NCBI GenBank assembly: GCA_028023455.1
Contig: JAQFVV010012394.1
Coordinates: forward strand, 21,658,900-21,722,899
Reading direction: 5' to 3'
Length of the DNA stretch: 64,000 nt
DNA from: Epiperipatus broadwayi
Lineage: Eukaryota > Onychophora > Udeonychophora > Euonychophora > Peripatidae
Shown: piece by piece, positions 47,576-59,107 of the stretch
Position numbering within the stretch: position 1 is the first letter of the stretch
How the letters are laid out: each line of letters starts with the position of its first letter
Notes under the pieces: model-generated
Seen by the model: the letters and a program-made list of their open reading frames with translations, nothing else
What the model was told of the DNA's origin: nothing
Database searches by the model: none
Program-made: the position numbers and the translations under genes

Positions 47576-49830
47576 CATGCCAATCCTCTTACAAATTTCA
47601 TTGTTTATGGTGGGTGAGAATATAAATATTTATGTATACAAAATTGAAGATATTTCCCAATGTTTTAAAAATGTAGGAAGTTCATAATATAAGAGTGGCT
47701 TACAATTCAGTTCAAACTGATCCTTATGTATCCACAATATTAAACTAAACCCATAAAAATATAAACTGAGATGATAAGTTTAATATGTTTTATCAAATTT
47801 TTTATGCAAACAGACATATAGACATGTACACACTAAAAGTTTGTCTTAATCATTACTAACTTGAGATAAAGTAAAAATGAAACAAATATTCTTTTTTAAT
47901 GGAAAGTAGAAAAAAACCTAATTAAAGAGACATTTCACATATATATGCACACTAATAGTAAGTCATTCTTCTATGTGTAAACATACCTGATGTAAGACAT
48001 TAACTTAGTAGGCATGATGATGACCTGATGTCAAATCAATACTAAGCAACCAAGTATTAGAAAATGAGAGAATTTTACTACGTGATTTTACTACATAATT
48101 TTATTACATTATTTTAATAACAACCATTAATTTGTACAACAATAGGCATATATGGCAATGGAAAAGGAAATTAAAAATACAAGTTTGCTAAACAATGGAA
48201 ATTAGGTCCAGTATAAAAACAGAACCAGTTCATTTGGGCTATTTTTCATACTTTATCAGAGGATGTAATAACCATAAGTAGTAAATATCTTAAGATCAAA
48301 CATTAGAATGCAAGATAAAATGGATGACATGTTCAAAAATACCATCCCATTCATATAAAATTTTGTAGCACTAAAAGTTGAAAGAAACTGTAATCAACAT
48401 TTAAAATGATGAAAATTGATGAACTTTAGCAGTGTAACAAAAGAACTAAAATAATTTTACTTCGATAAACAAGGATAAAAACTGTGCCATTAATAGAACA
48501 AGAAAGAAAGAGAATATTATATTGCCAGCACATAGAAATAAACAATGGAGTAAAATCTTCTTTTGCATAAGTTTACCAAATACCAAATAATAAGCTGAAG
48601 AAAATTTAAATCTTATATGAAGTATCAAACAATGTGTTCTGGCTAGATAAAGGTGTTGTAGGGCCAGAATGCTGCCAAAATTGCCATAAAGCATGATGAT
48701 TTGATTCACTTGTACATCTAATGCCTATAAAAAAATGGCAAATACCTCATCTGAAGTGTCCAAGTAGATCCAGGAAGAGAGAAACAAATGAAATTTAAAA
48801 AAGTGCATTGCCAGAGGATTTGAGGGAGAGAGGAAGGATTTATCAGAATGGACTGGCAAGGAGATAAATAGACTGTATCCATGAGAGACATTAATAATAA
48901 AATTACAGACTTTAATCAGGAGGATTTGAACAAAATCAGAGTTATTATGTGTTATTTGTTTTGCTTTGTATGTTTGGAAAATTCTATTTTTATTTCACTC
49001 TCATACTTGGAAGTTTCGTCATGTCTGCAGTCTGAAGAGTCCATGTGGTAAGAAGCAACAAAGTGCAGGGGGTAAGGTTTATTAAGCTAGAGAATTTTTT
49101 TTTGTAAATAAAGTTTAGGTTAAATCCCTGAGTAGTGTCTTGACATCTGATCATCATCATCACATAATATGAGATGAGGTAAGAAGTTTTAATACTCTTC
49201 CATATTAATTACATGCACTAGTGTAGGACAGAGTTTATTTGTTTATGTTTAACTAATAACCATTATATTTAGTTTATTCGGTATAAATGACTAATATTCT
49301 TGTGTGAATGTCTTTTTCTATCCACTTTAGGAAACTTATACATAAGTAGGGGGTCCCCAAAGAAGATAGAACTCTACAGCTGAAATTGGATAATGGAGCT
49401 ATTGTACATACATTGATATATTGTAATATAATTAGCCAGCTTCACGATCATTGTGATAACAAATTAATAACTTTTTTTTGTTCTAACTAATCTTATTTGA
49501 TTTGTAAATAAGGAGTGTCTATTGATGCATATCTACCAGGGGTATGGGTTGGAGTAATGGATAATTTTAATCATTGATATGGTAGAGATGCATATCAGAC
49601 ATACATGATTACATTTTTTAAGCTAATAGAGTTTGAATTTTCTATCTGTTATAAATAAAAGTTGTTAATGTGTTTTAAATCAAATTGGTCTCTAGTTTAT
49701 CAAATCTCTCATACACTCACTCATCAACTTAATTGGCTATATATATATAAAGTTTAATTGGCTATATATATATATGCACACAAACACATATCATTAATAT
49801 AGGTTAATACAGCAAAAGGATTGGTTGTAT
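47576..49830. other. No gene recognised
   Basis: AT-rich. A short duplication, TTAATTGGCTATATATATAT, occurs twice near 49729-49773. Confidence 0.35.
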
Positions 49831-49837
49831 CTTAAAT

Positions 49838-50170
49838 CAATGAAAACCTATATAGAGATGCAATAGTTGCTACATAAGTAAATTCACCCCTGAAGAGATC
49901 CAAAGGCAACACTCTCCCTGAGTTTGAATACTGAGGTGTAATGGAATCCGAAAGGGTGAGGTATGAATGAACTAGCCTAAATTGTGTCTGAAATTTAATG
50001 TGTGGACTTAGAGCTGGCCTATTGAAGGTAGATACAATCATTGGTTAGGTACTTCATTGCATCATTCACAGCATCCTACCTAAAGACCCTAGGTCTGACC
50101 ATAGTCAGATGCATTCCCCTCCTCTGGTGAAAAACCCAGACCATTACAGTAATGATGGGAAATAAATGCA
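49838..50170. other. Higher-complexity block of unknown origin
   Basis: GC richer than its surroundings, with TAAATTCACCCCTGAAGAGA, CAACACTCTCCCTGAGTTTG and CTAGGTCTGACCATAGTCAG. A 69-codon minus frame spans it, but its peptide resembles no family I know. It could be a SINE, an LTR piece or an old exon. Confidence 0.3.
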
Positions 50171-50668
50171 TTGTTAATTCATTATTATGTGTCCCTTATT
50201 CAAAAAAATTGCTAATCCACAAAAATTCAGGAACTGAAAGTAACGGATTAATCCTTTAGAGTTGGCAGCCAAATTTTTTTTCTGAATGACTTTTTAAACC
50301 TTCACAAATTTTACTGGGATCTGATCAGTTTTTCATATTGTTGATTAGATTAATAATGACATAATTTTCAGTAATCACCAAAACTTTAATCAATTTGTAA
50401 AATGGAAAAAGAAAATTACAAGACTTTTTTTAAATGAAAAAAGTATTTATTTCACTATAGCTACGCTTTTGGTATTTAGAAAACACCTGAATCTTGATGA
50501 GGTTTGAACTTATGACTATTGTGCATGAGAGAAAGTTTTTACAATAAAATAGTATCATATACATCAAAAGACACATGCAGAAATATACATCAAAAATGTT
50601 CATGGTTATGCATCTTTACATTTAAATATAAATTGAAATGTTTCAGTTTAGATTATAAATTTTTTTAC

Positions 50669-50777
50669 CCCCCATATGCCATAGCATTGGCCGGGAGGCG
50701 AACCCGCAACAATCGTCTGCAAACAACTGTTTGCTTGCAAGGCGGCTGCACTGACCTCTCGGCTAACAACGCTTGAC
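50669..50777 (-). mobile_element. tRNA-derived SINE, subfamily B
   Basis: Read on minus: GTCAAGCGTTGTTAGCCGAG, AGGTCAGTGCAGCCGCCTTG, CAAGCAAACAGTTGTTTGCA-GACG, then GCGGGTTCGCCTCCCGGCC and GCTATGGCATATG with a purine-rich tail. It matches the 22.4 kb copy, including the extended variable arm. Confidence 0.88.
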
Positions 50778-51350
50778 ACAATTTTTCAAGCTTCAAATTG
50801 TTCATGATATTGTCTTCATTATAAAATATGAAAAACAAAAACTAGTTTGATTTTATAAATAAATTTTATTCAATCTTACGTTGTTTATTATAAATTTTAA
50901 TTAAAGTTGACCATATTTTACATAAATATAACAGAATTCTGCAGCTTTATGTAAAGCTATATATAAAGATACACTTTAACAATATATTTGGTAATGAATA
51001 ATCTTATTTTTTCTCAGCTTTTTAGCTACCTAAATGTGAGGCTTGGATATAGCCATAGTACATTGAACAAGCTGGTTCTTATCCAATCACTGAAGTTGAT
51101 CAATATGAGCTTTATTTCTCTCAATGTGGCAGACTTTTCCTTCAGTGAGTTAACCCTCAACTAACTATGTTTCTACAAATATTAATAATCGTCATTAATA
51201 TCTGAAAAATATTTCACTGATAAAAGCTACTTTAAAAAACGATAAATGTCTTACAAAAATAAAAATAACGAGTCAGACGTTTATGAACGCACAAATTTTA
51301 AGTTAAGTATTATATGTGTGTAAACCAACTTTCTTTTACTGTTTAATTAT
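50778..51350. other. No gene recognised
   Basis: AT-rich spacer with one balanced patch at 51040-51140; nothing identified. Confidence 0.3.
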
Positions 51351-51354
51351 AAAT

Positions 51355-51924
51355 TTTATTAAACGCTCACTATTATTTCAGTAATAGTTTTAACAAGGCT
51401 GTAAACCTTATTTTCGCGAGTATTAATATTTTATAAGAATTGTGGACTTAATTAGTGAAGTATTTAATAGCTTCACACTCTTAGATTTAAACACTTCTGC
51501 TTCACCTATTTATATATAAAAGTAGGTCGAAGTAAAGAAGGGATTCTCTCTTTTCTTCATAGCGTAAGCATGTGTTTTAAAGACCTACAGAGGTCCCTAG
51601 TGACGATTTTTTCAGACGCTCATTGCTAAGGTTTACAGCCTTGTTAAAACTATTACTGAAATAATAGTGAGCGTTTAATAAAATTTATAATTACAACTTT
51701 AAATTATCGTAATATATTTCTTACTATAAGATCTTTTCATTAACTCGTAGTAAATCGTAAGATTTCGCGAGTATTAATGTATTATAAGAATTGTGGACTT
51801 AATTAGTGAAGTATTTAATAGCTTCACACTCTTAGATTTAAACACTTCTGCTTCACCTATTTATATATAAAAGTAGGTCGAAGTAAAGAAGGGATTCTCT
51901 CTTTTCTTCATAGCGTAAGCATGT
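51355..51924 (-). mobile_element. H3 partial dimer with inverted 5' segment, 351-bp period
   Basis: CGCGAGTATTAAT begins at 51415 and 51766, and the following 150 bp (GAATTGTGGACTTAATTAGT to TTCATAGCGTAAGCATG) is almost identical in both. The opposite end has AACGCTCACTATTATTTCAG-TAATAG (51363 on), the reverse complement of 51650-51678. So a unit piece is inverted at one end, as in H1 and H2. A hairpin at 51743-51772 (ACTCG-TAGT-AAATC-GTAA-GATTT-CG-CGAGT) matches that of the 47 kb copy with a compensated pair. It directly abuts the 3' end of LINE-A copy 6. Confidence 0.78.
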
Positions 51925-53256
51925 CATGTCATGTGTTGTGATGTATTATGGCTTCTCCTTAAACGAAGTCAAGAATATCTCAGCAATTATGCCCAGATAA
52001 ACCTGTTAGCCACTTTCTTTTACATTCCCCACTCTAAATTTACCCATAATCTGCTCTATCCCATTTCCACAACATAATTTTTGTCAACTCTATAACCTTT
52101 ATATCTAAATCCCCCTTATCTTTTCCCAAACCCAGCATAAAAACCAATAATTCACTTTCTGTATAATCACTCTTTTCATATTTATTTTTCCACAACTTCA
52201 TTATATGTACCCTTTCTGTTTTCAAGCATTTACATTCAATTAACAAATGCCTAATATTTTCAATTCCTTCCTTACATAATTTACAAAATAAATCACCCAT
52301 ATTTTTCCATCTACATGTATATTCTTTTGTAGCTAAAGATCCCATTCGAGCCTTAAACAATAAACTACTTTCCTTACTATTGTCATATATTAACTCACAC
52401 CTAATATTCTGTTTATTTCTATATATATTTAAACTCTTTTTACTCTCCATACTATTTCTCCATTTCTCTAACTCCATAGTCTTTATTAATAAATTTCTTT
52501 TATCCCATTCCTTACTACTATAACACTCAATAATCCTCTTAACACAATCATCCCATCTTTTGTACAAATATACTGATATAAATTCTTTATCCAAATCTTT
52601 TGTATACCACATTACCTTTCTCACCCATCTTGTTACCTGCCCTTTACTCATAACCCAATTAAATACTATTTTAGCTATTCTTTTATTATCCATAAACTGC
52701 AATCTACCAAACATTTTACTTTTTGCATCTCTCATATGAAAATTTGACCATCCCATTTCTCCTTGAATTGCCTCCCTTGCTGTCCATACTTCTGCATCCA
52801 ATGCATGTCTTCCTACTTTCCTTTGAGCTTTTTCTAAATAATCTAATATCTTTTTACTAACATATAATGCATCATTACCATATGTTAACCCTGCTACTGC
52901 AACTCCTTTCCATATAATTCTAGCTACATCATATTTATTATATGAAAATACTGTTAATTTCTTTATTAATCCCTTTCTTTTCTTTGCTTCATTTATCAAT
53001 TTTTTCTCCCATTCATCCAAATAATTTTTCTGATTACTTAAAATAATTCCCAAATAACTATATCTATTCACCACACTTAACTTAATATCTCCCAATAAAA
53101 ATTCTACATCTTCTCTTTCCTCAGTATTAACCATCATTATATTTGATTTTTCTTCACTAAATTTAATCCCCATCTCTTTACCCACCCTTGCACGTCTTCA
53201 ACATAACTTCCATATCCTCTTTTTTTTCTGCACACAAAAATATATCAGCTTGCAAG
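51925..53256 (-). pseudogene. LINE-A copy 6: longest copy, RT C-terminal half and zinc knuckle, 381-codon open frame
   Basis: The frame 53185 to 52040 encodes the part after the palm of a non-LTR reverse transcriptase. It begins GKEMGIKFSEEKSNIMMV (post-motif C), then YSYLGIILS (motif E-like), GVAVAGLTYGNDAL, AIQGEMGWSNF and WVMSKGQVTRWVRKV. A knuckle CKLCKEGIENIRHLLIECKC follows, with C-x2-C and H-x4-C near residues 298-320, and the tail ends in LTKIMLWKWD. Upstream, out of frame by one base, DIFLCAEKKEDMEVMLK is the sequence just after the YADD box. The copy is truncated there, at about 53256. The 3'UTR runs to about 51925 and ends in TGATG/CATGT words. Only this copy keeps a long open frame, so it is the youngest, but it cannot be autonomous. 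Confidence 0.85.
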
Positions 53257-53696
53257 TCACATGATAGTGACTCATTTTATGAACAGTGCATCTCTATGTT
53301 TGTAATACTGAAGCATAACACAGAATTGTAGTTACGCTCATTGCTAAAGTTTTACTGTTTAAGAAAAACGGTAGGAAGAAATGAAAAAATTTACATTTAT
53401 TTTTGCAAAAAGTAATAAAACACAATTAAACGACATTCAGTCAGTTCGAATAAATAAAATGGCCGCCATGTTTTTATGATTACCATAAATGCGTGGATTA
53501 ATCCGTATTTAATTATCGTATAAATTCATTTTATGTTGATATACTGTTACCATCATTATCATTACAAATTAGTCATAAATGAATATGATCTTTATAATTC
53601 CAGAAAAAAATATAAAAATAAGTTTTGCAATGATTCTACTTCAATCTGTCAATCTCAAATATGCCTACATATAAAATATGCTGATCTTTTAATCAG
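53257..53696. other. No gene recognised
   Basis: AT-rich spacer up to the H1 insertion. Confidence 0.3.
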
Positions 53697-53708
53697 ATCA
53701 GCCAATAT

Positions 53709-53912
53709 CACATGATCACCTTCTCTATACTAGCAGCAGTGCTCTCAGATCCAAGGCTCCTCACTGATGAAGGCTACAAGCCAGAAACTAGTCTGGGGAT
53801 ATTGGATGAGTAGGCACTAGATAGGGATTTTATGCACAAGCCTTCTGGCATCCATTGATTACTCTGTTTGGCACAGGGTGGCACTACTGTATGGAGAGTT
53901 TTGTCTTTGTTT
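53709..53912 (+). mobile_element. H1 insertion with 12-bp target duplication and inverted 5' tip
   Basis: ATCAGCCAATAT lies at 53697-53708 and 53913-53924, which defines the insertion exactly. It begins CACATGATCACCTTCTCTAT-ACTAGCA, the reverse complement of the family 3' terminus. At about 53737 it switches to plus orientation and runs through the hammerhead to CTGTATGGAGAGTTTTGTCT-TTGTTT. So even this short copy has an inverted piece of its own 3' end at its 5' end. Duplication length and 5' truncation point to RNA-mediated insertion. Confidence 0.88.
53749..53807 (+). ncRNA. Type I hammerhead ribozyme (H1)
   Basis: ATCCAA, GGCT, CCTCA, core CTGATGA, stem II segment AGGCTACAAGCCA, core GAAA, CTAG, GTC (to 53793), TGGGG, ATA, TTGGAT. 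Core and both stem I helices are intact (one G-U). Stem II pairs GGC/GCC but has A opposite A next to the core, which should weaken it relative to the 44.7 kb copies. Confidence 0.68.
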
Positions 53913-54059
53913 ATCAGCCAATATTTGTGATTCTACCTTTTAACTTCTGTGGTAAGCCATTTTTTCAAACCCTTTCCAAATGGTAACCCTCTAACTTTCC
54001 ATTATATTTTCAGTTATATTCTTCCATTGAAAATAATTGGGAGAACCATTGTTGAATCT

Positions 54060-54250
54060 TTTTGAGGATTTTAAAGATAATCTTTTATAATACAAAAGCC
54101 CTACAAGGTTTATTCCATAGTAGAGTGATGGATCCCAGATCCTAAGTTCCATGAATTGTTTTTCAATTCTATCATTTCAGATATTCAAACTTCTTATGAA
54201 ATTTACAAACAATAAACCATTTGACTTTTGATTTATGTGTTTACGTTTAA
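54060..54250 (+). repeat. Unnamed dispersed repeat (weak)
   Basis: CATAGTAGAGTGATGGATCC to AATTTACAAACAATAAACCA resembles 40.84-40.96 kb, for example GAACAATAAAACCTTTCTTT and TGGATTATGGCTTCAATTCT. The likeness is loose; a worn tRNA-like SINE is possible. Confidence 0.25.
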
Positions 54251-54673
54251 TTAAAAAGCAATTACATTAACCTTTAGCCAGGTTTAAAGCCTGAAGAATG
54301 ACATTACAATCTTTATATTAATAAATGATTCATAACAATCATTAATGAATTTATCTGAAGTGGATGACATCAAAGTTATGACTACAGAAAATTTGGTACT
54401 TGTAAATTTTTTTTTTTTTTTAATTTTATTGATAGCAATCAATATTGTTCTTGTTCAGAATATTCTTAAGATAAACATTTATAACAGGATTGTTCAATTT
54501 TAGGCAATAAAAAAAAATTTACCTGAGGGCCACGTCTAGAATAAATATAATACATATACATTGAGGACTACATCCAAAATAAATATAGTATATATATATT
54601 AAATTATTTGGAAATATCTATCATTTGTTAAGTTTAGCAAACATACTAAACAGGGATCAGCAAACATACTAAA

Positions 54674-57514
54674 CAGGGATCAGCAACCTTTTAGTAGTGC
54701 TGACATGATTTTAACAACCTATTATATAATATTTACTAAGGCTATAACCTCAAGAATATGCATCTGAAAAATGTGAAGGTAGGGACCTCTACAGGTCTTA
54801 ACCACAAGCTTACGGGTGGTTAAGACCTGTAGAGGTCCCTACCTTCACATTTTTCAGATGCATATTCTTGAGGTTATAGCCTTAGTAAATATTACTTAAT
54901 ATAATAATGTGCGTTTAAATAAATTTATAATTACAACCTTATTATATTACATTATCAAAATTGGTTCAGTTATAATGGGCTTCAAAGTTATATATAATAC
55001 ACAAAACTATATAATATATACTTTTGATGTCCATTATAACTGGATCTTATATTATTGATCATTCAATATTTTAAAATACTTAGAATCGTGTGAAAAGTAC
55101 CTTTTTTAAAATTTGCAATTTTTAACATGCTTATAAAAAATTATATTACAAATTATAAATTACAACTTTTTACCTATACAAAATATATAATTTAAATAAG
55201 AAAAAAATATCATGAATTCTAATATGATTAGCCTTTTTTTATTAGTAAAATAAATTAATGTGAACATTTCCCTTGTACCTCTTTGCCCAATTGCTCAATG
55301 TCAGATATGTAATTGGTCACTTTTAGCTTCATGCATGCTTTTGAATGTTCAGGTGTTAGGCAACTTGTTTGTGAACTCAAAATATTTTTCATATGTGAAA
55401 AATTTTTGTTCACATAAGTAAGTTGATTTAAATGCCGAAATCAGAACACAAGCAATTTTTTTCAAAGAATTAAATCTTTCAGGTAATGATATCCAACAAT
55501 TGAGAATGATAGCCGACTTTTCTAGACAGTTCCCTTCAAGAGTTTTCTGCAATTCTACAAATTTATTTTTTCACAATTCTGATGACATTAATTTGATTAA
55601 TTCCATTTCAAAACTATAAATATCCATCCACTCAAAAAGAGATAAATCAAATGGAGTCAGTCATCTTTAAATTAATTAAGTCAGGTTTGATGAGGAAAGA
55701 AAATATGGGTGTGTATTTGGAAGTCTTCACATCATTTGGAAAATTCTTCTCTGAGGACTTCAATGTATTTTTGAAGTTCATCTTTGTTAATGTTAAATTG
55801 ATTTGCATAGGCCTTTACATTTGGAAAGTACTTGTAGATGTTAGTGATAATATTACGCCAAAATATATCTAATTTTGATGCAAATCCTTTCCAATATTCA
55901 AAACGTTATTGTACTGTTTGACCCTTCCTTTGCAAATGCAAGTTTAACTCATTCAAGTGTTGAGTTATATCAGTCAGAAACATCAATTTGCATAACTAGT
56001 CTTCATCATTTATTTCCGGATAATGTTGTTCTTTTTCATAAAGAAACATCTTGATTTCTTTCAGAAATGATACAAACCTGTTGAAGACATTGCCTCAACT
56101 AATCCAACGAACATTGCTGTATAAAGGGAGATCTATATATGTACTTTTCATTTCTTGCAAAAGGGATTTAAATTGCCGATGTGTTAATGAAGAATAAGAA
56201 ACTATGAAATTATTTATTTTAATGACAGTGTCCATTACAGAATTCAGGCATTGTTATTAGATTTTTGCAACTAAATTTTCCTTGTGTATATTGCAGTGGA
56301 AACTCAATATTCGAGGTTTGATATAATTTTCAAGAGGTTTAACAAATCCATTTTCCTTTCTGACCATTGCATGGCTGGCATCAGTAGTAACACTAAATAT
56401 TTCATTTATGTTGATTTTCTGATTTTCAAAATAATTGAAAAATGCAGTGAAAATATTATGTCCCTCCCTTTGTTGTACCCAGTAAGAGGAATCAAGCAAC
56501 ACAATCCTTCATAAATATGATTGTTGTCACAATATTGTTTAACTATTGTTAGGTGCACCACATCATTTAGATCAGTGCTTTCACCAACAACAACACAGCT
56601 TGTTGTAAACTAGTTTTCTCTTTTGTGTTACATGTTTGGCCATGTCAGTTATTCTTCTTTGAATTGATCTTGCAGAAGCTGGTATTTCTTGAATTCGAGA
56701 CAGTATCAGTTCTTTACTTGGTAGATCACTGAATAAGATTTCATCATTTTTCAAAAACATTTCTTTGATGAACTGTTCATATGTGAAAGGTTTGTCTTTC
56801 AAAACCACACAATGAGTAATTGTATAACTACATTCGGTGGCTTTATTTTGGGTTCCAATTATTTGATTAAAATAATTAGTTTGTTTCTTAAAGGCAGAAA
56901 CAGCTCTTTTTATAGCTTCACTTTTGTCATCTGAGTTTTTAAACATGAACACATGTTTAGTTCGATAATGTCTTTGTACACTTGAAGTATGACATACAAT
57001 ACTTTCACAGCATAATGTACACACACCACAATCTTTTTGTTGTACAAATTCATATTCATTTGTCCAAGAGTTTGAAAAAAGGGAATATCATGTTTTTGTC
57101 TTTTGTGTGACATTTCGGGAATCTCTTAGTCACTATGCCGTGAGAACCTCTTTTTTGAAAGAAGCACCACCAATGAACGATGATTATTTACCATTCAACT
57201 ACCGAAAATAGCTTTCTAGAATTGATAACATAATAAGTTTGTTATTTGGATTACAATCTCATTTTTTAATTTTATCAGAAGTAAAATGTGAATATGTAGA
57301 ATTTTTTTTTCACTTGCAAACAAAATTATCTTTTAAATGAAGTCAAGTGTATTATTTTCTAATAAATAATGATTTAATCATAAATTCAATGTTGAATGTA
57401 AAAAAAAACAAAAAAAAAACGCTATATTGTTTACTATTTAAGTTTATTTCGAGTGCTGTTGATAATCGTTGACATGCCAAGCATGGCATGGGTGCCATAA
57501 GTTGCTGACCGCTG
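54674..57514 (-). mobile_element. hAT transposon remnant (ZBED/SCAND3-like transposase), with nested H3 foldback
   Basis: Ends: left CAGGGATCAGCAACCTTTTA; right, read inward, CAGCGGTCAGCAACTTATGG, the CAG-type hAT inverted ends. On minus, coding starts near 57110 (MSHKRQKHD...). A BED-type finger follows (CTLCCESIVCHTSSVQRHYR then TKH). Next are FTYEQFIKEMFLKNDEILF and SIQRRITDMAKHV. The catalytic-region landmarks are SVTTDASHAMVRKENGFV and FHCNIHKENLVAKI (about 56260-56400). Then KLMFLTDITQHLNELNLHLQ-RKGQTVQ (about 55920-55990) is followed by the dimerisation tail STYLCEQKFFTYEK (about 55420). The expected 'TDGAPAM' reads TDASHAM. Frameshifts and stops make it inactive. A 22-bp duplication precedes the left end; an 8-bp target duplication is not clear. 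Confidence 0.82.
54728..54932. mobile_element. H3 foldback inserted in the hAT element, about 14-bp duplication
   Basis: AATATTTACTAAGGCTATAA to TTAACCACAAGCTTACG pairs with GGTGGTTAAGACCTGTAGAG to TTATAGCCTTAGTAAATATT almost perfectly. After the hairpin, the unit runs on through AATGTGCGTTTAAATAAATT. ACAACCTATTATAT (54714-54727) and ACAACCTTATTATAT (54933-54947) flank it, differing by one base. The arm shares AGGTCTTAACCACAAGCTTA with the 47 kb dimer. So H3 inserted after the hAT element was in place. Confidence 0.8.
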
Positions 57515-57559
57515 TGCTAAAACTTCATAAATAAAGTCACAGTATTTATATCATTTTTC

Positions 57560-58740
57560 ATTTAGACAGTAGACAAGACGCAATAATTATTTTATTTCAG
57601 TGACAACTCTGCAGTACTTCAGCTGCATTTACTAGACTACTGATTTCAATCACAGTAAATTTGAAAAAGATTTATCTGTTAATGAACATCTCTATTTTGA
57701 TTCTTTCAGTGATAAAAAAATTTTTTTGCAAAGAAATGCACAACCTAGCATTGAGCACACCCTAAGTCCAAAGTTCCTCAATTTTGGGGTATTTTATTTT
57801 TGGTAATATTTTTAAAAAACTTCTCCCTTTTCATTTTTGCAATTCCAGCTGAAGATCAGATCTTGTGTTTTCAATGTTGATGATAGTCTAAGACTGAGTA
57901 AAAATTGAAATATTTTCTTCAATTTCCTGAGCATCACCAAATCAATTCTCAAAATTCTCAATGATTTCTTCAATATATTTTACATAAGATGTAAATGATG
58001 CTCTTTCAAAATTCTTCATTTCTTCAAAATGTTCTTTACAATTTGGAAAAAAATTAAAATGTAATTATCAAATGCTGGCTTAAAAAGTTTTAATTTACTT
58101 TTAAAGCCATTTAAATGGCCATATAAAGTAGCAATATGCTGGTGTTTGCCCTGCGATTTTAAATTTAACATATTCAAATTAAAATGTAATTAGCAAATGC
58201 TCGCTTAAAAAGTTTTGCTGGCTTAAAAAGTTTTAATTTACTTTTAAAGCCATTTAAATGGCCATATAAAGTAGCAATATTCTGAGTAGCAATATTCTGG
58301 TGTTTGCCCTGCGATTTTAATTTTAACATATTCATATCTGTTATAAATGCAAGATCTGAAAAAATATGATATCTTGTATTTGATTTTCAAGTTCTGTTAT
58401 GTCAGACTTCACATCATTTTTAAAAAATAGTGGTATTTCTTTCCAAATGGCAAGAAAAAGCATTCCAAACATGTTCCAGCACCCAACCAGTGAATATCAC
58501 AATGGAAGAACAAACCACCATATGCAGCATTAATTTCAGTCAAGAAATAATGAAATTTTCAATGAGTCAAAGATCTATTCCTTCCTCATATAATATTTTT
58601 TATTTTTACAGATATTTTTCATTGGATCAACTTGATCCAGAGATTTCCCACAGAGTGCTTCTTGGTGTATCATGAATAAACAGTTCTCAAAAGCCAATTC
58701 CAAGTCCTGTGATAGTTAAATGATATATAAGACAAATAGA
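57560..58740 (-). pseudogene. Second hAT transposase fragment (C-terminal half)
   Basis: In changing minus frames, from about 58735 down: AFENCLFMIHQEALCGKSLD (the 'hC-iHqeaLcgK' box), then KFHYFLTEINAAYGGLFFHC and DIHWLGAGTCLECFFLPF ('tevRWLSrG-vL'). Next comes DLAFITDMNMLKLKSQGKHQ then NIATLYGHLNGFKSKLKLF, then HFEEMKNFERASFTSYVKYI and DLQLELQK near 57850. A KYPKIEELW-like end follows, and finally a worn STYLCE box. It belongs to the same ZBED/SCAND3-like group as its neighbour but is a separate copy, both on minus. A 140-bp stretch (ATTTACTTTTAAAGCCATTT, AATGGCCATATAAAGTAGCA) is tandemly duplicated at 58061-58330. Confidence 0.75.
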
Positions 58741-59107
58741 TTCGTATAATAAAACATGTGAAGAGATTCTCCAGTATTACTGGAGATCAATTCATTTTGA
58801 AGAAGATTCTAATAATTAAACACATAAAAACTCTTTTAAATATGTTTAAAAGTTTCAAACATCAATGCACTCTTAAAATACATGGATAAAGATGTATGCA
58901 TTCTGGTGAAGTCAGCCTTTATCATTCAGTCCAAATCCTTCCCATGCATGTTTTCATCATCATCATTTAGTAATATTTATTCACAGAAAACTACTACAAT
59001 TCATTTCATATAAGTAGAGAGATTTGAACTTAGGATTTTCAGTCTATATTCAGCCACCACTCCATTTCAAACAACTGGTACCCATAACTACATATATGTA
59101 AAAAAGA

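Noticed and set aside
49838-50170. LTR or gene fragment
   Set aside because: Composition is unusual, but I found no matching second LTR, primer-binding site or coding motif; left as unassigned.
22379-50777. CRISPR-like regularly spaced repeats
   Set aside because: The repeats are dispersed SINEs with individual target duplications and irregular spacing; the DNA is animal.
51690-51770. Hammerhead in H3 on minus (TTAATGA ... GAAAT)
   Set aside because: Several core bases are off in both copies and stem II does not pair.
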